64,000 nucleotides of DNA, from positions 13,621,501 to 13,685,500 of the forward strand of contig JAIVEN010000015.1 in the NCBI GenBank assembly GCA_026686845.1. Direction: 5' to 3'. The stretch's first letter is position 1. Every line of letters starts with the position of its first letter. Source of the stretch: Adenanthera pavonina (lineage: Eukaryota; Streptophyta; Magnoliopsida; Fabales; Fabaceae). This document shows positions 11,338 through 24,524 of this stretch, in pieces. The translations under genes were made by a program, and so were the position numbers. The notes under the pieces were generated by a model, which searched no databases, was not told where the DNA came from, and was given only the letters and a program-made list of their open reading frames with translations.

Positions 11338-14300
11338 ATGGAGGGGATGTCTTATGCGATTGCAGTGCCATCAAGAGTAAGTAATTTAGTTTGTGATAAC
11401 CCAACCATAGCTACCCACATGGATGTGTCCAGACTTAAGCTGATGGCAGATGCTGGGTTGTTATCCAATTCAATATCTAAGGTTTCAACTGAGACAGTTG
11501 CAGGTTCTGATGAGGATCGTAATGGTGGGAATCTGGAGAATCAAGTTAGCATTACCACAGTCACAGCACCAAAACTTGATAGGGAAGAAGAAATCCCTTT
11601 GTTGGATACGATATCCCAAAATAAAAGCACATCAGTTTCTGGTGAAGTGTTAACCCCAGAAATTGAAGATGATGATACAATATCGTTGGAGGGTGATCAG
11701 ATCATTGACAGCTCTTGTTCTCTTTCGGTAGTCAGTGAGAACAGTAGCATATGTGGAGAGGAGTTATTCAGTTTTGAGGCTACTTCTGAGCTAAGGACAC
11801 CAAGTGCTATTGACAAGGAGAAGAGCATCTGTGCCCAGCCTGTTGATATAGAGGAGTCGAATGTTGAAGCAGAAATTGTGGGTGAACCCCTTGCTGTGGC
11901 AGTGAGTCTTGAAGAAGAATCTGGAGTTGGTTCTGGCCCACAGCCTTCTGCGGTTGTTCTTCAGCTGCCTCTAGAAAAAGTGGTGAGTGGAACAGTTGGT
12001 CGTAGTGTTTTTGAATTAGATTATGCTCCACTTTGGGGGTTCATTTCTATGTGTGGAAGAAGACCTGAGATGGAAGATGCTGTTGCAACTGTGCCTCGAT
12101 TTATGAAAATTCCTATTCAAATGCTAATCAGTGACAGGGTACTTGATGGAATGAGTAAGTGTTTGAGTCAGCAGACAATTCATTTCTTTGGAGTTTATGA
12201 TGGCCATGGTGGCTCTCAGGTAAAGCCATTTTAGTGTCCTTTCTTACGTTGTTTAATTTTTGTCATTCTGGCCGATCATTTGTGTTTTTTTTTAGGAGTA
12301 AACTTTCTCACAGGGCTTGCTTTCATCATACAGGTGGCAAATTATTGTCGTGACCGTATCCATTTGGCTTTGGCTGAGGAAATAGAATTTGTGAAGGAAG
12401 GTCTAATAAATGGAAGTATCAAGGATAGTATTCAAGATCAGTGGAAAAAGGCCTTCACGACTTGTTTCTTAAAGGTTGATGCTGAAGTTGGAGGAAAGGC
12501 TAATTGTGAACCTGTTGCCCCGGAAACCGTTGGTTCCACTGCTGTTGTTGCTGTTATTTGTGCATCTCATATCATTGTTGCAAACTGTGGTGATTCAAGA
12601 GCAGTTCTGTGTCGTGGCAAAGAACCCATGGCATTGTCAGTGGACCACAAAGTGAGCTATTTCTATCAATAGTTTTGCATCTTTGATATTTTAACTACTT
12701 TAGAGGAAAATTGATGTCTGGTTCTTATGTGGTAGCCAAACCGAAATGATGAATATGCAAGAATTGAAGCAGCTGGGGGCAAGGTGATACAATGGAATGG
12801 TCATCGTGTATTTGGTGTTCTTGCAATGTCAAGGTCTATTGGTATGTGTTTCTTAATCACAAATTTTTACTTTTTTGTCTACTGGTTTGATTTTCATGTA
12901 AGTCCTTTTGGTGAATGTAGCAGATTACTAGGGTCTCTGCAGTTGTTATGGTTTTCTTAGTTTATGAATTTAAAGGAGACGCTGGTGGTGTTTTCTTTTT
13001 ATTGTTTTTTTTTTAAAAACATCAATATATTAATTATCTACACATGATTGATAGTTTTCATCTTTAGAGACAGGATAACAAAGTGCTCAAGCTCAACTCA
13101 TATTGATAAACAAACAAATAGGAATTCTTAACTAAATATCAGAAAGACCAAAGAAATTTTAGATTTGTGATGGTATATGGAAACTAATTTATAATTAACT
13201 TTATATTACTGAATTTATAAGTAAAGATATGAGAATGTAGAATTCCCTGGATACTTGTTTTGGGAAAAAGAGAAGGACAGAGAGAGAGAGAGAAGGGGGG
13301 GGGGAGGGTTTACTATTATTGAGCATATCAAACCCATTTCCTTCAGAGCCTTTTAAAGAGCTCTTATTAGCATTCATAATACTAGCCTAATATACTTCAC
13401 TTTCTTGTTTTGTGCTTACTTAGTTGTCTAAAGTTCATTGCATTGAAGTCTTTGTTATGTCTTGAGATCTTCAAACTCATTTGAACAGGTTTAGTCTGTC
13501 CTCCCTCTCATCCGACCATCCCACAGACACACCAAAAAGTAAATGAAAGACACCGAAACTAAAACTGGGGCTCGGACTATAGTATTAATTGAATAAAATC
13601 TGAAGTCAAATATGTTTAGTTTTCACGGAAATACAATAAGCCTAGAAGGTCTTGATGTGACTCCAAAATGTCTTTTTTTTTTCTTTTTTTCCCCCTACCA
13701 ATGGCCTCCATCCTAATAGGTTCCTAATTTCTTACTATTTCCCCCATGAATCCTTAGATTGAATATGCTTAAAACATACAAAACTCTGCTGTGAAGAATC
13801 TTTTGCAATCTTTGTATTTTCAGCTCAGATATGATATCACTTACATTGTTACAGCTTTAAATATAGACTTATCATCTTCCTGCATCACATGATGTGAGGA
13901 GATAACTTTGTTTTTTTATTTGTGATAGAAGATAATAGCTTTTATCTTATTTGCTTCTTCCATAATTTTTCAGTTTTAGTGCTTGGGCATGTGCACCCAA
14001 CTATAGTTTACGTTTGGGATGTGAGAAGAGGGTGTGTCAGAATATTAAATTTGTTAAGATTGGTTCAGTTAATCTGAATATGAGCCAATGCCAATAAAAT
14101 TCTCATTTAGATATCAGAGTGATCTAGCTGCTTGGATGTGTTGCTGCAATAACAAAACAAGTACTTGCTATTGGCAAGATATTATGGTTCTATTGCTTGT
14201 TGAGGTTGGAAGCAATAATATTTTATATTGATGTTATATTTCTGTGCACACTGTGTGTGCACAGAAATATACCAATAATATCTTTCTGTAGTGATTTGCG

Positions 14301-14929
14301 AACCATGTGTGTGGCTTGCCATAAATTTTATATTTTATATCGATGTTGATTGATTATTAATTCAACAATGTCAAAATTTAGAAGCCTATATCAAAGCAAA
14401 GCTCAAAAGAGATCCTTAATTTTAGAGTTGAATGAAATGTTCATAAATTGGTAGTTATTCCTGTGAACGTTTTATTTTGTTATATATTATTGCTCATTGT
14501 AACATGTTAAAATGAAACCGGTTAGCCTTTGTGTGGAATTGAGACTCATGGGATAATTATGTAGTTTTTTGTTCAGCTGAAAGTTATGTTTCAGGCGATA
14601 GATATTTAAAGCCGTGGATTATTCCAGAACCGGAAGTTATGTTTCTTCCTCGTGCAAAAGACGATGAATGCCTCATTCTGGCCAGTGATGGTCTGTGGGA
14701 TGTCATGACAAATGAAGAGGCATGTGACCTAGCTCGAAGACGGATACTTCTATGGCACAAGAAAAATGGCGTTACACTAGCCTCAGAAAGGAGAGAAGGT
14801 GCCGACCCTGCTGCACAAGCAGCAGCAGAGTACCTATCAAACCGTGCTCTCCAGAAAGGGAGCAAAGATAACATCACTGTGATTGTGGTGGATTTGAAAG
14901 CTCAGAGAAAATTTAAGAGCAAGACATGA
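11338..14929 (+). CDS. HAB1: Clade A protein phosphatase 2C, HAB1/HAB2-like ABA co-receptor, complete
   Basis: Mg/Mn-dependent serine/threonine phosphatase. Clade A members dephosphorylate SnRK2 kinases and are inhibited by ABA-bound PYR/PYL receptors (family knowledge). Exons 11338-12219, 12334-12651, 12736-12841 and 14595-14929 join in frame as 546 residues (HAB1 is about 511). The acidic, serine-rich N-terminal extension covers about residues 1-220. The catalytic domain follows: RRPEMEDA, FFGVYDGHGG (288-292), CGDSRAV, VFGVLAMSRSIGD, LASDGLWDV and GSKDNITV, so the metal-binding aspartates are kept. The tryptophan that locks onto ABA in the receptor complex is present (VIQW, W420), marking a receptor-regulated clade A enzyme. 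An in-frame TAG lies just before the ATG. The leader holds two uORFs and probably an intron ending at 10952. Intron 3 is long (1.75 kb). Confidence 0.95.
13270..13312 (+). repeat. GA/G microsatellite in intron 3 of the HAB1-like gene
   Basis: A short (AG)n run followed by a run of about ten G. A simple repeat with no other signal. Confidence 0.8.
14236..14270 (+). repeat. Perfect 16-bp inverted repeat with 3-base loop
   Basis: The arms 14236-14251 and 14255-14270 are exact reverse complements (ATATTTCTGTGCACAC) around TGT, within intron 3 of the PP2C gene. It would fold as a stable RNA hairpin. The stem is too short for a typical plant microRNA precursor. Confidence 0.8.
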
Positions 14930-16656
14930 TGATGGTTTCTTGAATTGCGCTTGGGTGGTTGACGATGATTGTACAATAGAAAGCTTAGTGTAAACCAAAA
15001 CCGGTCTTGCCCATTAATTTTTCAGCCGGGCATGTTGGCTCAAAGGAGAATAGCTGTCTGTACTATACATCCACCATCACCATTCACTGATATCACTCTT
15101 TAGTCTCCTTGTACCCACTGTGCCACATTGGGGCTAATGTAAATCTTAGCTACTCATTGTAAGGATAGGAGACCATTTCCACGCCTGTGAGATCTATCAG
15201 CATATATTGTATTCATTATTATACCTCCGAGTACAAGGGCTCTGTGAGGTATTCACTTCATATTATTTTAGCTGTGTGTTTGTTTATAAAATGCAGTAGT
15301 TAATTCTCTTTCTGGTGTTGGCTTACAAGTTGCGTTTGATTATTCTTTTATACTTCAATGTCTTCTAGTTTTGGTGCTGAGTCCCGGTGTTGTCGTTGTT
15401 GGAAGTTAGAACCATTTTAATGTGACTGCACTGAAGCATTGCTGGTGGGAGACAATGTAGGACATTGTAACCCCATTCACTTTTCATCTGACCACTTATA
15501 TTTTTTGTAGTTAGACATTTCTCATGATGTGATTGTGACACATTTTGCAGGCTTAAGTACCCGAAGTTAAGCTTTAATATTAACAATTTGACATAACCAA
15601 AAAGTTCTAACACACGACGAGTCAACCAAGTTTTCCGTGAACAGATTCTTGTATGCTTCAGCCCTTTGTTTCTGGATGTTCAAATTGGTGTGGTGACGGC
15701 AGATGTGCGTCCCAGTGCAATTTTTTTACAGGCTGAAATTATCAAAAAAAAAAAAAAATACTACTGCTACTTTTCATATTCATGTCTTATATTACCCCGT
15801 TACCTCTCTTAATTTGTTTCCCGATGTAATATTCTATCCTTTTTTTTTTTGGGAACTTGTATACAGTTATACTCCCTCCGTTTGCTTTGATTTTTTTTTT
15901 CTGACTTTATAATTTTGAAAATAGCATTGATTATTTTTTGAGAATTTTATATTTCAATAATAATGAAGAAAGAGATAAATATTAAAGAGTATTATAGTAA
16001 TATATAATTATTTTTTATTAATTTTAGACTATTTATTACTTTTCTTAATCTATATATATATAACTCCAAAATGTCAATTTGTAAACTAATGTTTTTTAAT
16101 TTGAGATGCATAAATTAAATGTACTTATACACAATCATTAAACATTACGAATTTGACGGTGAAATAATATATCATGTTTTTACTAAATGACGCATTAAGA
16201 GATGATTTGACTCGGAAGCCGTTCGACACCCCAGCCCTTTGGTTTTGTCCTCAAGTCTGTCGGGAACAAGAGGCTTCTTCATGAAGATACCGAGTGATGT
16301 CAGAGGAAATAACAAGAAACATCCATGAACCCCAGTCCTTTTGTCATGTTGTTCAGATCTCATGAAGTTAAAATGTTTTTGAAGCGAAAACGTGCCTAGA
16401 ATTTACATTCTTTCTTTTTTTTTTTGTTTTCTAAATTCATACTAACTGATCTTCATATGAATCACTAACGTGCTACGGAAAAGATCAATACAGTAGGAAC
16501 AGTTATTGACCCTAACGATATTATGGAAGGCCTAGCGTTTTGACCAGAACTGTCTAATGCAATATTATGCAGTAAAGAAATGGCCATATGGTTGTGGCCA
16601 TAGGCAGACAAGACAACAAAAGCAAAGGCTGATGATAACTAAAATAAATGAAGGAG
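14930..16656. other. 3' UTR of the HAB1-like gene and the intergenic gap to WRKY
   Basis: The first 300 bases are probably 3' UTR. At 15869 the string CTCCCTCCGT resembles the terminus of a Stowaway MITE, but no matching second end was found. The stretch 16172-16363 is less AT-rich and open on the minus strand for 63 codons, with no family recognised. Confidence 0.4.
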
Positions 16657-17454
16657 CTAGTAAAAACTGCGGTGGGTGTGGATGCCTTCATACGTAGTTA
16701 TTACATACGTGGGATCATCCCTATCTCTCTCCACTCTCTTTTTCACTGGGCATCCCTCTTCTGAACACTTGTAGTAATTCCTGTAATCACATCCTAATTA
16801 ATTAAGCACATGCAATACATTATAATTTAATTCAAAACACAAGCATCTATTTTTCTTGCTCATGTTTATCCCTTGTTTCATCTAGTACTACTATATCTAC
16901 ATAGGGAAATTAAAGAACATGCAAATTAAAATACGTGGTTGCGCACACCCACCTTGGATTGGGGCTATTCTTCACCATCTTCTTCCCATACTTTCTCCAC
17001 TTGTACCCATCATCCAGTATTTCAACCTCTGACTTTGTTCTGAATGCAAATCTCTCTCTAGCTTCCTTCCTCTCGCTTCCATTGAAAATGTCTCCTGATT
17101 CAAACAAACACAACCATGAGGCTAGCTCGGAAGTATATTAAGAATTGATGAATTACGTACACGTTAAAAATTAATCTTCAAATTAAGTGAAACACTACAA
17201 GGCTTACTGGTACTGCTACTACTAGAAGACCCTTCCACGTAGCTGCAACTCCCTCCCAAGTCACCTGCTTCATTAATGGAGGTTTGATAGATCAGCTGGT
17301 TGGGGACATGCCCAGGAGCAAAGTACTGATCTGGATCATTGTCTGGCCAATGATCATCATCGAATTTCAAGTACTCAGAGAGCTCAAAAGGCCAGTACTG
17401 ATGGCCGGTGAAGTCACCCTCAGGGGAATTATCATCAGTCATATTTGGAACCAT
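16657..17454 (-). CDS. WRKY50: WRKY group IIc transcription factor, WRKY50/51-like, complete
   Basis: DNA-binding regulator of defence genes. Arabidopsis WRKY50 and WRKY51 act where salicylate represses jasmonate signalling (family knowledge). Minus-strand exons 17454-17208, 17094-16953 and 16780-16657 join in frame as 170 residues (WRKY50 is about 173). The WRKY core is the variant WRKYGKK (115-121) instead of WRKYGQK. It is followed by a C2H2 zinc knuckle: C135, C140, H164, H166 with spacing C-x4-C-x23-H-x-H. The second intron interrupts the arginine codon after the core, the R-type position typical of this group. An acidic N-terminus and a serine-rich linker precede the domain. The start could be the ATG at 17452-17454 or the one four codons later (17440-17442); the longer upstream frame is hydrophobic and unlike the family. 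It is divergent from the NSUN5 gene. Confidence 0.92.
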
Positions 17455-19290
17455 TGGTGTGAACAGAACTAGGATGATGATCCTCACAATATAAATAAAC
17501 TCCATGCAGTGCAGCCACAGATCAGTGAGGCGGCTTCATCCGGACCTTCCTAAGAACTAGGATGGGAAGCTTCAAGGCTGATGCCAAAGTATCCAATATA
17601 TATCAGTGAAGACGGAAAGACAAATAATTAAAAGGACAATATTTAACAGAGCTGATGTGGTGGGGCATGCCAAGCATGACTTAGAGGAAGACTTGGAAGA
17701 AAGATGTTGATATTATTAATTGCGCAAAAGTACGAGTCAAACATGATGTTATCTGAGGTCTCATATATACTCTCCAAGTCTTCTTGTAAGTCTTTGCATG
17801 CGGATAGTCCATAGATCAGCTATTAATTCAAGCTGGATTAATTAATCGATCTATTGCATGTTTTGTTTTACCCGGTCACAGATAATTAATCAGAAGAGTT
17901 TGTGTCAGCTAGGATTAGAGGATTAATATTGCGCACATATTTTCCAATGTTCAATAAAAGCAGCGTTAATTAATAAGGTTAATTAAGCGGAGTGGGGTTA
18001 GATTTGACAGTACTAGAAGCGATAACCAGTGGGGAGAGGTTCGAGGAGTTGATCGAGATACTAGAAAATAAGGTGTCTAAGCACTTTCTATGCATCTTCC
18101 ACGTCTTTTCTATTTGAGTTGGTGAGTAACCCAAACTAGTAAAAATCAAATTAAACTTGATTTTATGTATGAGTAATCGTAGACCAAACAAGGTCAAAAC
18201 TGATCCAAACTGGTCTGATTTAATTTTCTGAGGGTAATACGGAGGTGAAACCATTGAAAAGCATATTCTAGGCAGTTGTTATATATTAGGGATATGTCGA
18301 ATCAAACATGCACTATATATCCTTAATGATTCACACCTGCTTTCTAGGAAGGTCCATGCCCCAAAATGTCTGCCAACATATGCCTACAATTTTTTTTTTC
18401 TTTCCTTTTTTTTTTTTAAGATTATATCATGAGAATATGCCTGTATACTATCTTCGTATGAGCTAATTTTTTGGCTGATTCTTCATGGTACTAATTTTAT
18501 TTCATTTCCAATAAACACTTTTTTGTCACTTTGTACTCTGGTGGCTCATGATTTTGTTCCACCTTACGGAGGAGATATGTTGTCGAAAAAAGTTTAACAA
18601 TATTTAGCCGTGACTTAGTGTAATTAAATATTTTTTAATTTTTTTAAAAAAAATTCAGATCTCACAATTCTCTCTTTGTATCATAAAAAAGTATATGTAT
18701 TCTTTCGAAATTAAAATTTGGCTGAAATACTTTAAAAATAATTTAGTTTAGGTATGCGGGATATTTATAGAAAAGTTTTTTACATTCGTGTCTAGTTAAG
18801 TATATGCCAACATGATATTGATCCTTTTTTAAAAATAATTGGAATCCAATAATAATTTTATTTTAAGAAATTAGACATGAGACTTACACATTACAAAAAG
18901 TCCAACTTAAAAATAATATAACTTCCTATTAATAAATTTATTAAATATAAATAAATATATAGATATATAATTGAATAAGATATGTAGATTTTTGTTGGCT
19001 AACAAATATATAGTATAAGTTTAAATTGATGGAATATGTACTTTCAAGCTTATTCTTGAATTATTCTTAAATTAACGAAAGGGCTTTTTTTTTTTCTACA
19101 TTTTTTTCTCCCTAACTCTTAGCACCTAGCAGGGTACGCAAACCAAAATCCTCTGGTGGTTTGACAGGAGGCGACGGCGAAGGCGCGATGACATGGAAGA
19201 GAATAAACGACGTCGTTTAGCTCAGTCCACATTACCAGGCCAAAACCCCTAAACCACTTCTTCCTCCCACCTTGGCTGCGAGTGGAAGGA
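17455..19290. other. Divergent intergenic region between WRKY and NSUN5 genes
   Basis: No gene was found. On the WRKY side there are possible W-box cores (TTGAC on the minus strand near 17733, TTTTGACC near 18192), fitting cross-regulation by WRKY factors but short enough to occur by chance. From 18360 to 19100 the sequence is very AT-rich. Confidence 0.4.
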
Positions 19291-22200
19291 ATGTCGCGTC
19301 ATGCAAAGAAGACGACCAAGAGGCCGTCATCTGGAGATATAGGCGCCCACAAAAGGGATGAAAAGCGGCGCATGAGTGGGGCAGAGAGGTCGGCGTACTT
19401 CGCAAGAAGAGAGGCAGCAAAGGTGTTGAGAATGGTTCTTCAGGGTGACGCGAAACGCCGAGCCGCTGCTTCCATCAAGTCGCTAATATATAGGCCTTCC
19501 ATCAGAAATAAGAAGGGCACCTTTGCTCTCGTTTGTCAGACGCTTAAACGTAAGCATTTTAGTTCCTTTCCTGCCCCATTCCTTCCCTTTCCCTCTATCT
19601 TCAAGGAGGTTCTCTGTTCTTCATTAAAAAAATGCAAATTCACTTCATTCCCGCAAGAATTTAGGCGGAGAAGTAACTGTCTTCCGTAACGTCTTAGAAG
19701 TTTTTTCTCTTTCCTAAGTTTTCGGGCGGTTTAAAGTAACAGAGTCATGTTTCATTAAAAAAATGATAATAACATTAATGCACTAATGATTGAGGACAAA
19801 ATTGCTACCTTTATGGTGGTTTGTGAAGAGCCATTCCACAATTGATTTGCATAAATCTTGCGTTATAACTTTTTATTTCATATAAATAGTCTAGTTCAAT
19901 AGTTCAACTCAACTATATAGTATGTTTACGTGTTCCCAGATCTACCTATCATCAAGGAAATCTTGGACGCTTCTTCTATCCTGAACAGCAAGTGGAAGGT
20001 ATAAGCATATCAGCATTGCGCTTGTTCTCTCTCTGGGGATGAAATACTCGTATGCGCATTATAATTGTTGTTGTTAGTTCTCACTTCTGCTGGTGCCACC
20101 GGTGCATGGTTTATAAATGTGGATTTCAGTTGATACATTCTCTAACACAAGATCTATTATTGCTTTTGCAGAGACAAGAAGAATTGATATACATTGTTGT
20201 TTACGATATTCTTTTTGGTCAGGTGTGTGTAAGGATTTATGTTTCCACAAATTCCATCATGTCCTTTTGTTTTATGAGGAATTGCTTCTTTATGTAATCA
20301 TTAGTCTGCTTCTTGGAAGGGTAGTGCGGGAAGAGGTGCTTTCTTTTTGGGTAAGATATGGGTGCAAGTGATGCATCTGAGTTTTCTGATAGTGGTCTAG
20401 AGCTTTAATACATGTAATGTTTTCTTTTATATTCTCATTTTCCTGTCCCCTTTATTGGAGAAGGGGCTTCAATTTTGATAAACCAAATCTGCTTGGAAGG
20501 TTTTCTTATTCCTCCCTTCGTGCTTCTTCTTGGTGAAGCGTTGCAGCAACAGCATTTTTAATAAACAGAGAGTATCACATGATATAGTTTTAAGGTTGTA
20601 GCAGACAGTATCATTCGTGATTATTTAACTTTAGTAAATTTTCAGGCAGTTTCATTGGTTGGTGACGTAGAGAAGTTCCTTTCCTGCCACAAAGATGTCC
20701 TGCAGTCAACTCTGGAACAGCTTCTGTTACAGAGAAAAGTGGTGAGCATTAAGGAATTGGTTGCACTGTATGAGGTACCTGGTCAGTTTTCGCATCTTTC
20801 CCTTCCACTAAATTTTTATTTGAGTTTTTTATTTTTAAGGTTATGGTTTTTTGTGAATTATTACAGTTGATGATCAAATAATATATTAACATATGTATGG
20901 AAAATTAATATATTCTCAATTTAAGCTTCTTTGAGAGCTATTATTCATCTGATAATGAGTTAAAATGTTCTGATCCAGATGTTTCTATACCCCGTTATGT
21001 TCGTGTAAATACACTTAAACTGGATGTTGATTCTGCCTTGCTTGAACTGAGGAAAAAATACTCGGTACTTTCTGTCTTAATATTCCTGATCATATAGAGA
21101 GTTCATACGGATCCTTTCCCTTGATGAAAATGATATGAATGAATTCATCCCAAGCCCCCAACCAAAAAAAGAAAAGAAAAGATTGAGCATAGTTCCTTTA
21201 TTTAGATGCTTATTTTATTTCTTGTTGGTAATGGCTTGTTTAGCTTAATAATCTTCACTTTACATGTCAAATAGGTTACAAAGGATGACTTGCTGCCTGA
21301 CTTGCTAATACTCCCACCAGGCACTGATCTGCACGACCATCCTCTTGTCAGGAACGGAGGAATCTTTTTGCAAGTAGGAATTATGTGAAACCCCCTCCCA
21401 AAAAAAAAAATGAATAAATAAAACTTTAAAGAAGTTTGTAGATGCACATTATTAGCCGCATGCAGATGATGAAAAAGTGAATTTTTTGTGATATGAGAAA
21501 CAGGAAAAGTTTTTTTTTTGTTTTGTTTTTAAATTCCCTTTTCCTGTTATTCATTCTTGGTGAGCATTTTGTTGATATTGTGACCAACATATACATAGGG
21601 TAAGGCAAGTTCCATGGTAGCGCCAGCCCTTGGCCCTGAACCAGGATGGGAGGTGAGTTATGCTGCCTTGAATATGTTGATATAAGAGTTTTCCCTCAAG
21701 ATAGAAGTTTATCATCTTTCTAATATACATGTACACTTTTATATTTTGTTGTCAATATCATTTATTAACTTTCTATTATTGAAGAGTCTTAAGATCTGGC
21801 TTCTTACTCTCTCTCTCTCTCAAATGAAAAACAATTATATATATATATATATATGAAGAAAAAAGTCCACCTGTGTCTTTGGCAATAACCTGTTATGAGC
21901 ATCTTGTGTTCATGGATTGTGTTATGTGGACTAAACACTTGGTAAGCTCTGGTGGAGTGGTTCCATCAACATCATTCATTCCAAAATTTTTCATGGAATG
22001 TAACTTGATATCATGATTTATAAGAAAGTGAATATCACCATTTCAAATGAAGAAGAAATGAAAAACTATTGCTTATTCACAGAAGAAGAGCACTGTTCAT
22101 CTCAGACAATTCCTTTTCAGATAGCTGATCACGTTGCTTTTGCCCGCCTTCTTTGTATTAGCAATCTTGTGAATCTTCCATTTTTGCTATATTAAAACGT

Positions 22201-24524
22201 TTTCAGAGAGAAAAAATGCATGTCACATTTTTTGTATTTTGTATCATTTCATCCAACCCTTAAGAGTTGTGCCTCTTGAAATATATGTGAAGGTTCTTGA
22301 TGCATGTGCAGCTCCTGGAAACAAAACTGTCCACCTTGCTGCACTTATGAGGAGAAAGGGTAGGGTTATAGCATGTGAACTGAATAAAGGCAGGATCAAA
22401 CGTTTAAAAGATACCATAACACTTTCTGGCGCTTCTAGTATCCTTTAATAATTTTCCATTGTGCAGATGTTTTTCATTTTGCTGCTACATAACAACAGTA
22501 CAATAATCTGTGACCACAAGTTGTTCGATCTTATTTAATCATACATGACATATAGTTGTCTGGAGTACTTATCCTAATGCTGTAGCATAATAAAAGGTGC
22601 CATTTGAACACAATGCGTTCTTTAAGAATATTTGTGATCCCTCAATGCTTTGATAGTTTTCAGTTTGTCATGTTTGCTTTCAAACTTAACCAAAGTTCAG
22701 ACATTGAAGTTCTTAACGAGGATTTCTTGAACATAAATCCCAAGGCTCCTTCATATTCTAAGGTAAAATATATTTCCAGATTCCTAGTGGTGATTCCATG
22801 GGGATTTTAGAAATGACTATTTGTCAGTTTGATCGGTTATTTGGGTTTGGGCCTATTATATTTAGAATTTAATTTTATAATTTTTCAATTTTTTTTCTCA
22901 ACAATTACAATTAGTCTCATCATTTTTTTTCATACGCTTAGTGAATCAATTAATGTCCTTTTCCTTTCCCAAAACGGATGAAAGATTGTGGCTGGTTGGT
23001 TTTTACTGGTAGTTGTTGGTCATTTATATAGCACAAGTTACACAAATCTCTTGAATACTTCTGGGTGACTTGGTTCATGTCGAAGATTTTTTACAAGGAT
23101 ATGAAGTCAGGGAAAAAGATTTTTTCTCCTCTGACATTTCCCTGCATGGAGGAGTCACAAATGAATGGATAATTCTAGCTCTTTCGGGAAGGAAAGTGTG
23201 ACCTAAGTAGTGACTGTTCTTGTCTGTCTTCAAGATTGCAGTATTTCTTTGTTCATTTGTTTCCTTCTGTGTTTGTGTGTGTGGCTACCATAATATTTAT
23301 CATGGCAGGTGCGTGCTATTCTTTTGGATCCCTCATGCTCTGGTTCTGGAACTGCTGCTTCAAGACTAGACCATTTGCTCCCTTCAAAAGCAGCAGGTTC
23401 CATTTTTGCTCCTACGTTTTGGGTATCTTGTAATTATATGTACTGCGGAAATTCAGAGATTTGATGCTCTGATTCTTATAATTCCAAATCTTCAAGTTGT
23501 AAATACATAGATGGATTGGAGGCTGAAAGATTATCCTATCCGAACAGCCTAACTAACAAAAATTTAAAATAAGTCTATCCTATCATAACAAAAGCAAATA
23601 GGGATAGCCAAATAAGATAATTTCTCCTAGAAAAATATAACTAATATTAAAAATACTTCTAAAAAACACTTGTTGTAAAGTGCATCCGCTTCACACCTGA
23701 AGTAACTAACTTCCAATATCTTATAACATTCTTTTGTCAAAAAATAACTTAAAACAAACTTGGCGACCATTAAATTTCCCTTTTAATTGTCTATTTTGAC
23801 TAAACACAGGTCAGGATTTTGATATGGAAAGATTAAACAAGCTTGCCACTTTTCAAAGAAAGGCTCTTCAACATGCATTCTCTTGTAAGTGACTTCATTT
23901 ATCCGTGTCAATTAGTCCCCCTCCTCCCCCCTACCCACCAATCTGTAGATTGTTTCTAAACATTGTAGGAAATATACCATGAAACCCCCTTGGCAGTTTT
24001 CGAAATTTTCCGAAGGCATTGCACGTATTATTTCCTTTGGCAGTTCCTGCAGTTGAGAGAATTGTTTATAGTACATGTTCTGTCAATCAAATTGAGAACG
24101 AAGATGTCATCAAATCTGTTCAACCCGTGGCTGAATTATATGGGTTTCAACTGGTGACCCCATTCCGAAAGTGGCAGCGCCGTGGGCTTCCGGTGTTTGA
24201 AGGCTGTAAGTTTTATTTTGTTCCCCAAGATGAGACATGTGCATTATCAGCTTTTGACACTTAATGCTGCTGCTTGCTTCTTACCTTGCAGCTGAACATC
24301 TGCTTCGGACAGAGCCAGCTGTGGATGGGGAGGGCTTCTTCATTGCTTTGTTCGCCCGGAAGGGTGCTGCCTTTTCAGCAAAGTTGAAACAAAATGACAT
24401 AAGCACTGCTTGTAACCATTGCACTAGAACAAAAAACCATCATAGGAGGAAACTTAGGCTGCCCTTTATTCATACTAACATGTTCAATAGGTGGTTATAC
24501 CTTCAGTTTAGCAAGCGACAATAG
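19291..24524 (+). CDS. NSUN5: NSUN5/Rcm1-type rRNA cytosine-5 methyltransferase, 13 exons, complete
   Basis: SAM-dependent RNA m5C methyltransferase of the NOL1/NOP2/Sun family. NSUN5/Rcm1 methylates one conserved cytosine of large-subunit rRNA in the nucleolus (family knowledge). Exons: 19291-19549, 19940-19998, 20172-20222, 20646-20781, 20979-21064, 21275-21373, 21599-21652, 22293-22437, 22701-22762, 23309-23396, 23810-23884, 24044-24205, 24292-24524. They join in frame as 502 residues. SAM motif I is VLDACAAPGNKT (249-260). Motif IV is DPSCSGSG with C327; the DPSC form is typical of NSUN5 rather than NOP2. Motif VI is YSTCSV with catalytic C383. The N-terminus is very basic, fitting nucleolar targeting. 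The C-terminal 60 residues, after FFIALFARK, are basic and little conserved. The ATG at 19291 is the first in frame and gives the expected basic start. Confidence 0.94.
21836..21855 (+). repeat. (TA)n microsatellite in intron 7 of NSUN5
   Basis: An alternating TA run next to a short (CT)n run near 21808-21822. A simple repeat. Confidence 0.8.

Noticed and set aside
16172..16363. Minus-strand frame of 63 codons
   Set aside because: No start context, domain or neighbour supports it; left only as a note under the intergenic entry.
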